Shown: positions 1 to 6,439, counted from the stretch's first letter. The stretch: DNA of 9,307 nt from JBAZWE01 sp041660545 (GCA_041660545.1 JBAZWE010000077.1:1-9307); one strand, 5' to 3'. The notes: generated by a model not told the origin, from the letters alone. Program-made: numbers and translations.

Positions 1-330
1 ATCTGTTATCCTGCCCGTAGCATCCACATGGCCCAGCATAAGATGTCCACCCAGCCTTGAAGAGAGCATAAGCGCCCGCTCGAGGTTGACGATGCCGCCG
101 GGTTTGAGATTTCCCAGGTTTGTCTTGCGGATCGTCTCCGGCATGACGTCGGCCGAAAATGTGCCGTTGCCGAAATCCCGAGCTGTGAGACAAACGCCGT
201 TGACAGCGATGGAGTCTCCCAGCTGACATCCTTCAAGGACTTTGTCAGCTTCAATCGTGATGACGCCGCTATCAGCCTTCATCTGCAGACTAACGAGTTT
301 ACCCAGTTCTTCCACGATGCCTGTGAACAT
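1..330 (-). CDS. ribE: Riboflavin synthase alpha chain, partial (C-terminus beyond left edge)
   Basis: This is the N-terminal half (110 codons, no stop before the window edge) of riboflavin synthase. The enzyme dismutates two 6,7-dimethyl-8-ribityllumazine molecules into riboflavin plus the pyrimidinedione substrate that is recycled. The protein opens with the family hallmark MFTGIVEE. It continues with VNGVCLT at about residues 43-49, SADVMPETIRKTNLG at about 59-73, and GHLMLGHVD at about 95-103, where the second barrel domain begins. These are the conserved lumazine-binding repeat motifs. The full-length family is about 195-220 residues, so roughly half is outside the window. The ATG is preceded by a GGGGGG run at SD distance. 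It follows ribD by 43 bp on the same strand, so it is almost certainly co-transcribed under the FMN riboswitch. Some genomes name this gene ribC. Confidence 0.95.
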   Translation of the reverse strand, partial: MFTGIVEELGKLVSLQMKADSGVITIEADKVLEGCQLGDSIAVNGVCLTARDFGNGTFSADVMPETIRKTNLGNLKPGGIVNLERALMLSSRLGGHLMLGHVDATGRITD

Positions 331-373
331 CTAGCCAACCCCCCGCGTTGTCATTCGGATTCCATTCATGCTT

Positions 374-1507
374 CTACCATTCTTCCCGGCTCGTATATGC
401 GGTCAGCAGCACATCGTCGCCGATAGGCTTGTACGTCATGCGATATAACGGAATCGCCTCACCCACGAGCCGGAAACCCAGGCCTTCGACGGGTGTGCGA
501 GCGGTGGCGCCGCCTATTATTTTGGGCGCGATAAATGTCATGACCTTGTCGATGACGCCGGCTTCGACAAACGACGCCGCCAGCGTCGGACCGCCCTCTA
601 AAAGCAGGCTTATCACTGCGGACTCACGTGAGCCCAGACGCCTGAGCGCCTCGCCCACGTCAACCCGCTGGGCCTGTTTACCGACGATTACAACTTCCAC
701 GCCGGCATTCTCCAAAGCTTTTACTTTATCGGCGTGAGCATCACTGGTTGCGAAGACCAGGGTCGCTACCTCGCCGGCCGTTTCTACAAGTTTGCTATCG
801 ATTGATATATCCGCATGGGAGTCGAAAACCACCCGTAACGGTTGACGGTGATCGCCAAAGATGCGGCACGTCAACATCGGGTCATCCGCCGTCACGGTAC
901 CGGCGCCAACAGAAATGGCATCCATCTCGCCACGCATGGCGTGGACGAGAGCACGGCTCTCCTCACCGGAAATCCATTTTGAATCACCCGTTGATGTGGC
1001 GATCTTGCCGTCTATGCTCATTGCGCTCTTGAAAACCACGAAAGGAAGCCCGGTTACCGCATGCTTGCGAAAGGCTTCGTTCTGCATCCGGGCCCGTTCG
1101 GCCAGGGAACCATCCAGGACTTCCACCTGCATGCCGGCATCGCGCAACCTCTCCAGCCCTTTGCCGTTTACTTTTGCGGATGGATCGAGCGAAGCCACAA
1201 CCACCCGGGAAATGCCGGCGTTGATGAGCGCCTCGGTGCATGGACCCGTACGGCCGGTGTGACAACAGGGTTCAAGCGTGACAAAAATAGTTGCCCCGCT
1301 TGTATCTTTGCCGTCAGATGCCGCCGCCTTGATGGCCGCCACTTCAGCATGATCGCCACCCGCCCGATGATGATATCCTTCACCGATCACATTCTCGCCC
1401 TGCACGATCACAGCACCCACGGTCGGGTTCGGACTCGTCATTCCACGCGCGAGGTCGGCGAGGTTGAGGGCTCTTTGCATAAAGCTTATGTCAAGTCCGG
1501 AAATCAT
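374..1507 (-). CDS. ribD: Bifunctional riboflavin biosynthesis protein RibD (deaminase/reductase)
   Basis: RibD is a cytosolic enzyme that deaminates 2,5-diamino-6-ribosylamino-pyrimidinone 5'-phosphate and then reduces the ribosyl side chain with NADPH. The N-terminal cytidine-deaminase-like domain (about 1-145) shows TSPNPTVGAVIV, the zinc and catalytic motif HAE (His53, Glu55) and PCCHTGRTGPC, with zinc ligands Cys81 and Cys90. The C-terminal DHFR-like reductase domain (about 155-377) has KSAMSIDGKIAT, the downstream WISG and AGTVTADDP motifs, and LLLEGGPTL near residue 300. At 377 residues it is normal full length. An in-frame TAG seven codons upstream limits the start to this ATG or to Met10. 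I keep Met1, although its SD (GGGAAA, about 13 nt away) is weak. It is the first gene after the FMN riboswitch and terminator and is followed by ribE. Confidence 0.96.
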   Translation of the reverse strand: MISGLDISFMQRALNLADLARGMTSPNPTVGAVIVQGENVIGEGYHHRAGGDHAEVAAIKAAASDGKDTSGATIFVTLEPCCHTGRTGPCTEALINAGISRVVVASLDPSAKVNGKGLERLRDAGMQVEVLDGSLAERARMQNEAFRKHAVTGLPFVVFKSAMSIDGKIATSTGDSKWISGEESRALVHAMRGEMDAISVGAGTVTADDPMLTCRIFGDHRQPLRVVFDSHADISIDSKLVETAGEVATLVFATSDAHADKVKALENAGVEVVIVGKQAQRVDVGEALRRLGSRESAVISLLLEGGPTLAASFVEAGVIDKVMTFIAPKIIGGATARTPVEGLGFRLVGEAIPLYRMTYKPIGDDVLLTAYTSREEW

Positions 1508-1675
1508 CGTTTGAAAACTGTTTCCCTATCGCCATTTTGTATAAAGTCCATGAATTCATGACAATCTCACCCGTGGGGAAATTGCATGCGTCATTTACGC
1601 GAATTGTTCGGGAAGATGGGGAGGGAAAGATACCGGGCGCCGACGCGCCAATACCACTCTGGAATGCCGCCCATG

Positions 1676-1704
1676 AAAAAACCCCGGGCAACAGCATCCC
1701 AGGG
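1676..1704 (-). terminator. Riboswitch-controlled intrinsic terminator
   Basis: Read on the minus strand, CCCTGGG (1698-1704) pairs with CCCGGGG (1682-1688) over 7 bp with one T-G wobble around a 9-nt loop. A run of six T (1676-1681) follows immediately. It begins 15 nt after the 3' edge of the FMN aptamer, the usual position for the expression platform of a transcription-attenuating FMN riboswitch. Confidence 0.85.
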
Positions 1705-1718
1705 CAACGGGTAGCTTT

Positions 1719-1834
1719 ATCTTCTCCCATCCAGACTTTAACTGTCGGCCCAGGGATTTCACCTGGTCAACCTCTTTTAAAGGAGGCTCGCGGACTATGA
1801 CCGCCGGTGGGGAATTACACCCCGCCCCGAAGAT
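1719..1834 (-). promoter_or_regulatory. FMN riboswitch (RFN element)
   Basis: This is a full FMN aptamer in front of ribD. On the minus strand, P1 is closed by ATCTTC (1829-1834) and GAAGAT (1719-1724). Between them lie the conserved RFN blocks GGGGTGTAATTCCCCACCGG, CGGTCATAGTCCGCGAG, CCAGGTGAAATCCCTGG, and GCCGACAGTTAAAGTCTGG ending in ATGGGAGAAG. These match the well-known consensus closely and in order. FMN binding is expected to allow the downstream terminator to form and switch off ribD-ribE. The arm CCCTGGG occurs both in the aptamer and in the terminator, which suggests how the switch may work. Confidence 0.97.
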
Positions 1835-1892
1835 ATTGCTGTAAATAACAGCTATTTAATTTAGCGCGCTGATAAAAAACACGCACGCAGAA

Positions 1893-1901
1893 ATAATAGC
1901 A
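1893..1901 (-). promoter_or_regulatory. Candidate extended -10 promoter for ribD-ribE
   Basis: On the minus strand TGCTATTAT is an extended -10 (TGn followed by TATTAT). It would start transcription about 50 nt before the riboswitch P1. No good -35 is seen at 17 bp. A perfect 10-bp palindrome, ATTTGCAAAT (1903-1912), lies directly upstream of the -10. The position is right, but promoter calls by eye are weak. Confidence 0.4.
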
Positions 1902-1977
1902 TATTTGCAAATTGTGAGCGAAGTGAGGAATTCTGGGGGTCACACTCGGGAGATACAACAGGTCTGCGAAGATATCC

Positions 1978-1990
1978 GGCGCGACGCGCC
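1978..1990. repeat. GC-rich hairpin after rpe
   Basis: A perfect 5-bp inverted repeat, GGCGC-GAC-GCGCC, starts 16 nt downstream of the rpe stop codon. No T-run follows it on the minus strand, so it is at best a stabilising or weak terminator hairpin for rpe. A closely similar block, also able to fold as GGCGC/GCGCC, recurs at 1624-1649. Confidence 0.45.
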
Positions 1991-2006
1991 TTTAGAACAT
2001 CGGTCC

Positions 2007-2705
2007 TCAGCGGGCCTTGGATCGTGCCTTTTCCGCCATCCTGGCCATAAGCGAGCCGGCGGCGGCCGCGGGATCGGGCGCTCCAAACACCGCTGAGCCG
2101 GCAACGAAAAGGTTTGCGCCGGTGGCCAGCACCGCGTCTATCGTATCCGGCGCCACCCCACCATCGACTTCGAGCCCCACGCTATCCGGCAGAAGCTGAC
2201 GGGCCCTCTGGATCTTGTGCAGCACGGAGGAAATGAACTTCTGGCCGCTGAAACCCGGATTGACCGTCATCATAAGCGCGAAATCGATATCTGAAGTCAC
2301 TTCCTGGAGTGCCGACAGCGGGGTCGCCGGATTAAGTGAGACTCCAGCCTTGCATCCCGCCGCCCGTATCTGGGAGAGGGTCATGTTCAGATGCGTGCAG
2401 GCCTCGGCATGTACGCAGATCCAGTCGGAGCCGGCCTGCGCGAAATCCTCGATAAAGCGTTCGGGAGCGTCGATCATAAGATGTACGTCCAGGATGCCGC
2501 CGGCCTTGTGTACCAGATCACGAATACCCGCGATAACGACCGGACCGATAGTGATATTGGGAACAAAAGCGCCATCCATGACGTCCACGTGAATGACACG
2601 CACGCCGGCATCCATCACCTTTTTTATATCCTCTCCAAGATGTGAGAAATCCGCCGAGAGGATCGAGGGCGCCAGCTGGTAAGTTGTCAGTAATTCGTCA
2701 GTCAT
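2007..2705 (-). CDS. rpe: Ribulose-phosphate 3-epimerase
   Basis: Rpe interconverts D-ribulose 5-phosphate and D-xylulose 5-phosphate in the pentose phosphate pathway. It is a cytosolic TIM barrel with a catalytic metal. The visible signatures in order are APSILSADF (Ser14 region), VIHVDVMDGAFVPN with His39 and Asp41, LDVHLMID with His75, TVNPGFSGQKF at about 147-157, EVDGGV with the second catalytic Asp181, and the phosphate-binding VAGSAVFG at about 201-208. The length of 232 residues fits the family (about 215-230). The ATG lacks a clear SD. Instead an extended -10 (TGCTAGAAT) ends only about 9 nt upstream, which would give a nearly leaderless transcript. The order rpe-ribD-ribE is common in Actinobacteria, where rsmB usually precedes rpe; here a zinc-ribbon propeller gene does. 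Confidence 0.96.
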   Translation of the reverse strand: MTDELLTTYQLAPSILSADFSHLGEDIKKVMDAGVRVIHVDVMDGAFVPNITIGPVVIAGIRDLVHKAGGILDVHLMIDAPERFIEDFAQAGSDWICVHAEACTHLNMTLSQIRAAGCKAGVSLNPATPLSALQEVTSDIDFALMMTVNPGFSGQKFISSVLHKIQRARQLLPDSVGLEVDGGVAPDTIDAVLATGANLFVAGSAVFGAPDPAAAAGSLMARMAEKARSKAR

Positions 2706-2714
2706 CGGATGAAG

Positions 2715-2723
2715 ATTCTAGCA
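2715..2723 (-). promoter_or_regulatory. Candidate extended -10 promoter for rpe
   Basis: The minus strand reads TGCTAGAAT, an extended -10 with TAGAAT matching TATAAT at 5 of 6 bases. The ATG of rpe begins 10 nt after its 3' end, so a start site 7-8 nt downstream leaves an untranslated leader of only two or three nucleotides. No SD-like sequence precedes the ATG, and the -35 region is poor. Confidence 0.4.
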
Positions 2724-2775
2724 CAGATACATCAGTATGGAATGCCCTCTCATCACAGGGATGTACTTTCACCTT

Positions 2776-4251
2776 TTATCGCACCGCGTAAAAAGTCCTG
2801 TCGTCGCTTCCGAAGAAAACAACTCCGTTATCGACGGCCGGTGACGAATTGATCTTGTCACCGGTGTTGAGGCGCCATTTCTCGGCCCCGGTTTCAGTAT
2901 CAACGGCATACATGTTGCCGTCCAGACATCCGAAATAGACGGTCCTGCCGGCTATGACAGGCGATGAGTAGATGATGCCTCCGGTACGAAAGCTCCACTT
3001 AAACAGACCAGTCGACATGTCCGCCGCCTGAAAACTGTTGTCGTCGCTGCCAAAATAGACCACGCCGCCCTCAACAGCAGGGTAAGTGGAGATATTCCCA
3101 CCCGGCTTGAATCGGCGCCTCTCGACACCCGTATAGGCATCCAGTGCAAACAGGTTCCCATCATCGCTGCCAAAGTAGACCACGCCGTCCTCAACGGAAG
3201 GCGCCGAGTTCAGTTTCTTGCCCGTTCTGAAAGTCCAGCGCGGCTGTGCGCTGGTCGCATCGAGAGCATAGAAGACCCCGTCGTTGCCACCAAAATAAAT
3301 GAGGCCGTTCGCGACCGCGGGTGAAGAGTAGACGCTTGCGCCTGTCATGTATCTTGTTATCTCCCTGCCGGAAGCCGCGTCAAGTACATACAGCCCGCCG
3401 TCCCAGCTGCCGAAGTAGACGCGACCATCGACTACGGTCGGCGAAGAACCGATTCCATCACCGGTTTTGAATCTCCATTTCTCGCTGCCCGTCGTTGCGC
3501 CAAGGGCATACATATATCCGTCCTGGCAGCCAAAATACACTGTTCCATCCACCACTGCGGGCGACGAACCGACAAAATCCCCGGTCCTGAACTTCCATTT
3601 CTCCTGCCCGGTGGATGAATCCACGGCGAAAAGCGTATTGTCATTGTTTCCGAAATACACGATACCGCCGGCTATGGCGGGTGAGGAAAATATCTTGCCA
3701 TCTGTCTTCAGTCTCCACTTGATCGAACCGGTCGGAGTACCACCGCGGGCATCAAAAACCGCGGTGTGCTGAGGATTAGCCCTGAACATGGGAACGGGAG
3801 CAGCTACTTCCTGATTTTCCGGAGTTTGTGCAGTGGAAGTTATATTGCGCTCGTCCGATTGCATAATACCGCCGGAAGCTTCACTACTGCGTGACCTGAC
3901 CATGAACACACCGACGACGGCGATTATCACCACAACTCCGATAGCTGCGAATATCGGCAGCATCCTGGATATCTGGTCTTTATTGCCGGATGTCACCGTA
4001 TCGACGCCATCCGGCGCAGGTACAGCCTTGATTGGCGGGCTTCCGTTCGCGATAACCTGGGGTACCGCGTCCCTGGGGGTACCGCATTTCCCGCAGAAGG
4101 GTCCGTTAACGGTAAATACAGTCCCGCAGGTACGGCACGTCTCACCAACCTGCGCGTCTGCTGCCTCCCGGATTGTCTCGATCGCGGCCCCACAGCCGGC
4201 ACAGAACTTCGCGCCTTCCTTATTTTCCTGTCCGCACGCGCGACAGTTCAA
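2776..4251 (-). CDS. Double zinc-ribbon, single-TM, eight-repeat PQQ-like beta-propeller protein
   Basis: The predicted product has 491 residues. The N-terminus holds two zinc ribbons (Cys3, 6, 17, 20 and Cys39, 42, 53, 56), followed by one transmembrane helix (about 97-118, ending in RSRS). After a linker comes the propeller-entry motif FRANPQHTAVF (from about 156). Eight consecutive 40-residue PQQ/quinoprotein-type repeats run to the C-terminus (176-491), with pattern W-R-F-x-T-G ... SSPAV..G.VYFG..D...YALD..TG. Topology suggests cytoplasmic ribbons and an outside propeller. The start is TTG at 4251: GGAGG sits 7 nt before it, whereas an in-frame TTG two codons earlier (4257) directly abuts the SD. 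The gene lies 43 bp after the preceding zinc-ribbon gene and is probably co-transcribed. Its function is unknown. PQQ-like repeats often serve as binding scaffolds rather than dehydrogenases, and no catalytic residues are obvious. Confidence 0.9.
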   Translation of the reverse strand: MNCRACGQENKEGAKFCAGCGAAIETIREAADAQVGETCRTCGTVFTVNGPFCGKCGTPRDAVPQVIANGSPPIKAVPAPDGVDTVTSGNKDQISRMLPIFAAIGVVVIIAVVGVFMVRSRSSEASGGIMQSDERNITSTAQTPENQEVAAPVPMFRANPQHTAVFDARGGTPTGSIKWRLKTDGKIFSSPAIAGGIVYFGNNDNTLFAVDSSTGQEKWKFRTGDFVGSSPAVVDGTVYFGCQDGYMYALGATTGSEKWRFKTGDGIGSSPTVVDGRVYFGSWDGGLYVLDAASGREITRYMTGASVYSSPAVANGLIYFGGNDGVFYALDATSAQPRWTFRTGKKLNSAPSVEDGVVYFGSDDGNLFALDAYTGVERRRFKPGGNISTYPAVEGGVVYFGSDDNSFQAADMSTGLFKWSFRTGGIIYSSPVIAGRTVYFGCLDGNMYAVDTETGAEKWRLNTGDKINSSPAVDNGVVFFGSDDRTFYAVR

Positions 4252-4294
4252 TATCAACCCTCCCGGACCGTGTCTCTAGTAAATTGCCTGGTTT

Positions 4295-4732
4295 CTAGGA
4301 AAGCGCTCCGCCGCAATCGGTGCAGAACCCATCGTCGACCGCGGCCTTGCTGCCGCAACTCGGGCAAAAAATATCCGCGGATCCGCCACTCGTTGGCGCG
4401 GAAGCCTGCTGCGGTGGATCCAGGACGATTGTCTTTGGAGTATTCGCAACCGGCGGAGCCTGTGGCACCGGCTGATTGAGCTGCTGCGGCGGCGCTTGCG
4501 GCGGTGCAAAAACCTGCTGGACCACCGGTTGCTGAGGCTGATGACCCTGGCCCATGTGACCGGCTGCAGCCGGGCTGAAATTCCTGCCCTGACAAATAGG
4601 ACATTTTTTCCCTTGCAGCCAGTAGATGGGAAGGTAGAGGACTCCACAAAGGAAAATAAATACCAACCAGTTGAAATCTTTCGTGGGTACTACGTTTCGG
4701 TTACACAGATTACACCAGACAGGTCGAGCCAT
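4295..4732 (-). CDS. LITAF-like split zinc-knuckle protein with C-terminal zinc ribbon
   Basis: This 145-residue protein is not a named family I can assign firmly. Cys7 and Cys10 (CNLC) are separated from Cys44 and Cys47 (CPIC) by a strongly hydrophobic stretch, NWLVFIFLCGVLYLPIYWL (about 21-39). That arrangement resembles the LITAF domain, in which a zinc site is completed across a membrane-inserting helix. A Pro/Gln-rich linker (about 60-98) leads to a C-terminal zinc ribbon with CPSC (123-126) and CTDC (137-140). The ATG has an excellent SD, AAAGGAGG with a 6-nt spacer. It lies 43 bp after the DUF2085-like gene and 43 bp before the propeller gene. It is likely a peripheral or monotopic protein at the inner membrane face. 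The role is unknown. Confidence 0.87.
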   Translation of the reverse strand: MARPVWCNLCNRNVVPTKDFNWLVFIFLCGVLYLPIYWLQGKKCPICQGRNFSPAAAGHMGQGHQPQQPVVQQVFAPPQAPPQQLNQPVPQAPPVANTPKTIVLDPPQQASAPTSGGSADIFCPSCGSKAAVDDGFCTDCGGALS

Positions 4733-4775
4733 GAAAAACCTCCTTTGAATTTATGCATCTTGCAAGATAGAAAGT

Positions 4776-5276
4776 TTAATTCTTCCTGACTCCTTTCTCG
4801 TATCGGCTGACATATTCGTCCAGGAAGCCAGTGCGCAGTAGAACAGCAACTACGAAGAACTCGAGAACGACCAGCCATGCAAGTTGTGCAAAGCCCTGCA
4901 GCAGACCGATATCAGTCACTGCATACAGGTCGAAGCCAACCGCGATGCCGAGCATGATTCCCGTCACCAGACGCCGGCCGTTGTTGCCCTTCACCATTTG
5001 CAGCTCGTTGAGCATGAAATCCATCACTGCCGGTAAAGGTAATACCAGCGAAAAGATCAGAAGATACTCCGGAACTACCCGCAGCGTCAACGCGACACCG
5101 CCGATTATGCCAATAAGCACCCCGAAACATCTTGTACAGATTCGAAGACTGCTGATACTGAAGGTTCGATCGTAGTCACATGGTGAGTGATGCGACAGGA
5201 GCATGCCCCAACGGATATCTGTCACTTCTGCCAGCTCCCCCGGGTCGACGCATTTCTTCAACTTGCTTCCTGACAT
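4776..5276 (-). CDS. DUF2085-like polytopic membrane protein
   Basis: A 166-residue membrane protein with features of DUF2085, a family of unknown function. The N-terminal Cys/His motif is LLSHHSPCDYDRTF (His29, His30, Cys33), followed by RICTRCFGVLIG (Cys47, Cys50), which leads straight into the first membrane helix. The following segment PAVMDFMLNELQ and then GNNGRRLVTGIMLG matches the family's D...Q...N..R..TG pattern. About four hydrophobic helices are visible (about 51-65, 70-88, 105-121, 125-149), ending in a basic tail. The clustered His/Cys residues could bind a metal, but this is not shown. The ATG has no strong SD, and Met25 is a possible alternative start. It is the first gene after a 262-bp gap and is followed by the two zinc-ribbon genes with a 43-bp gap. 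Confidence 0.86.
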   Translation of the reverse strand: MSGSKLKKCVDPGELAEVTDIRWGMLLSHHSPCDYDRTFSISSLRICTRCFGVLIGIIGGVALTLRVVPEYLLIFSLVLPLPAVMDFMLNELQMVKGNNGRRLVTGIMLGIAVGFDLYAVTDIGLLQGFAQLAWLVVLEFFVVAVLLRTGFLDEYVSRYEKGVRKN

Positions 5277-5538
5277 AGATTTACCATGGAACTATCCGGA
5301 TGCCAGATCATGCTGGGGAAGTTAAAAAAACCGTCCAAAAATGTGAAGTCATCCCCTGCCCGCTCATGACATAAAAAGAGCAAATTCTTGTGCGCATCCG
5401 GGAACAAAACCCGGCAGAAAAATCATTTGGTTATCAGATGCTCTTATTTGTATTGCAAGGATATAAAGAGAGGAAACAAAAGTAAAGAGGTAAGTCATGT
5501 ATGGATGCTTAAAACGAGGGCGCGCACATGCGGTCCTG
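5277..5538. other. Intergenic region with terminator-like and branched hairpins
   Basis: This is a 262-bp gap between the B-box/DUF4190-like gene (stop at 5539) and the DUF2085-like gene (start at 5276). On the minus strand AAGAGCA (5439-5445) can pair with TGCTCTT (5376-5382), followed by further T residues. This encloses a smaller CCGGG/CCCGG hairpin near 5397-5413. It could be a weak terminator for the upstream unit. A poor promoter candidate (TTGCAA at 5453-5458, GATAAC at 5430-5435, 17-bp spacer) is the best I see for the DUF2085-like gene. No convincing gene is present. Confidence 0.5.
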
Positions 5539-5961
5539 TCAGAGTGCTCCGATGATAGTGATCCCTACCATGTACATGATAAAAAGGATGTATAAAAAAA
5601 CGCAGGTGGCTCCGACGATGCAGCCGGCGATGGCAAAGCCCCTGCCGCCCGCGGGCGATTCCCCTTTTCTGATCCTGCCCAGTTCAACGATACCCATGAT
5701 TGAGCCGGCGATAGCCAGGGCGATTCCCGGAAAGCAGCAGATTCCAGAAATTCCCACGATCGAAAGAACCATGGACACAATTGCCATTGGGCCTATTGAA
5801 AGACCAGCCGCCGTGGCTGGCTGATTTTGTCCAGTCAGGAGGCAATTGACGCAATAAGTCCTGCCATCAGGGGCGATGGTCAGGCACTTGGGGCAACAGC
5901 CCCTTAAGCATCGCGAGCATGTCCCGATGGCCACGACACCCGGATGGGAGGCACAGTCCAA
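5539..5961 (-). CDS. B-box zinc-finger plus DUF4190-like membrane protein, copy 1
   Basis: A 140-residue protein. The N-terminal B-box-type finger has Cys3, His6, Cys15, Cys18, Cys23, Cys26, Cys37 and Cys40 as likely ligands for two zinc ions. After a short linker comes a DUF4190-like membrane domain with helices at about 58-90 (two short segments) and 107-137. The loop VELGRIRKGESPAGGRGFAI (about 92-111) is typical of the family. The start must be TTG at 5961: an in-frame TGA lies two codons upstream, an AGAGG SD sits 7 nt before it, and no internal Met occurs before residue 59. It follows the TM2 copy 1 gene by 25 bp. It is paralogous to the gene at 6675-7082, and the two start regions are nearly identical in DNA. 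Function is unknown; the finger probably faces the cytosol. Confidence 0.88.
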   Translation of the reverse strand: MDCASHPGVVAIGTCSRCLRGCCPKCLTIAPDGRTYCVNCLLTGQNQPATAAGLSIGPMAIVSMVLSIVGISGICCFPGIALAIAGSIMGIVELGRIRKGESPAGGRGFAIAGCIVGATCVFLYILFIMYMVGITIIGAL

Positions 5962-5986
5962 AATTCAGCCTCTCTTTCATCCATTC

Positions 5987-6439
5987 CTAGTCTTTGAGCG
6001 GGTTACCATCAGCGTCAGTATTTATCGAACCGGTCAGGATCATGACGCCTTCGACCAGGCCCCATATATATGCAGCCATTATCATGAAATATCCCACGAA
6101 GACACAGGCAAGAACTATGCCGACAATCATTAGCAACAGCTGTGCGACTGCTTTTCCGGTGTATCCCAGGTAAAAGTTATGAACACCGAATCCGCCCACC
6201 ATGATTCCCAGTATCCCCGCGGCCATTTTTGACTTGGTGCCTGGGCTGGCCTGAGCGAAGCCGATACCCGGCAGCGAGCTAGCCAGACTTACGCCACATT
6301 TGACACATACGACGGCGTTCGGATCCGTCGCTGCTCCACAGTTCTGGCAGAAAGCTCTTCCGCTTGCCGGTGGGCTCCCGCAATTTACGCAAATAACCGC
6401 TTTTTCATCCACCGCGGTACCGCAATTTCTGCATCTCAT
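5987..6439 (-). CDS. Double zinc-ribbon TM2-domain protein, copy 1
   Basis: A 150-residue protein with two zinc ribbons (Cys3, 6, 17, 20 and Cys31, 34, 45, 48), a short linker, and a TM2 domain from about residue 69. The TM2 signatures are KSKMAAGILGI, GVHNFYLGYTGKAVAQ (about 85-100) and WGLVEGVMILTG (about 126-137). The region between the two helices is longer than in the paralogue at 7132: the usual short GIGGLWG stretch is replaced by a long hydrophobic run (about 103-125). It ends in the shared tail INTDADGNPLKD. The ATG has a good SD (AGAGGG, 7 nt). A candidate promoter lies about 50-80 bp upstream, and the B-box copy 1 gene follows by 25 bp. TM2 proteins have no settled bacterial function. 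Confidence 0.9.
   Translation of the reverse strand: MRCRNCGTAVDEKAVICVNCGSPPASGRAFCQNCGAATDPNAVVCVKCGVSLASSLPGIGFAQASPGTKSKMAAGILGIMVGGFGVHNFYLGYTGKAVAQLLLMIVGIVLACVFVGYFMIMAAYIWGLVEGVMILTGSINTDADGNPLKD

Larger units (their letters stand above)
1508..2006. other. Gene-free regulatory stretch between rpe and ribD
   Basis: This is a 499-bp region without a supportable gene. Read on the minus strand from rpe, it contains a GC hairpin just after rpe (1978-1990), a candidate extended -10 promoter (1893-1901), the FMN riboswitch (1719-1834) and an intrinsic terminator (1676-1704). A 168-nt leader then runs to the ribD ATG. I see no function for that leader apart from another GC hairpin near 1636-1649. 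A possible minus-strand reading frame across 1491-1730 starts inside the riboswitch 3' end and is not a credible gene. Confidence 0.8.

Noticed and set aside
348..1561. Long open frames on the plus strand opposite ribD
   Set aside because: They lie antisense to a clearly recognised ribD, show low-complexity Arg/Ser/Pro-rich translations, no recognisable domain and no SD.
1491..1730. 79-codon minus-strand frame starting in the riboswitch 3' end
   Set aside because: It runs through the terminator hairpin and leader, overlaps the ribD start in another frame and its product has no recognisable features.
1910..1920. AATTGTGAGCG, identical to one half of the lac operator
   Set aside because: The second half-site is missing and nothing nearby concerns sugar uptake; an 11-base match of this kind is likely chance.
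2776..4251. The 120-bp periodicity as a CRISPR array or non-coding tandem repeat
   Set aside because: It is fully explained by an uninterrupted coding frame of eight 40-residue propeller repeats.
5497..5595. 32-codon plus-strand ORF with AAAGAGG six bases before its ATG
   Set aside because: It overlaps the B-box copy 1 gene in antisense for more than half its length, has no clear promoter, and its sequence resembles no family. The SD match is likely chance in an A/G-rich stretch.
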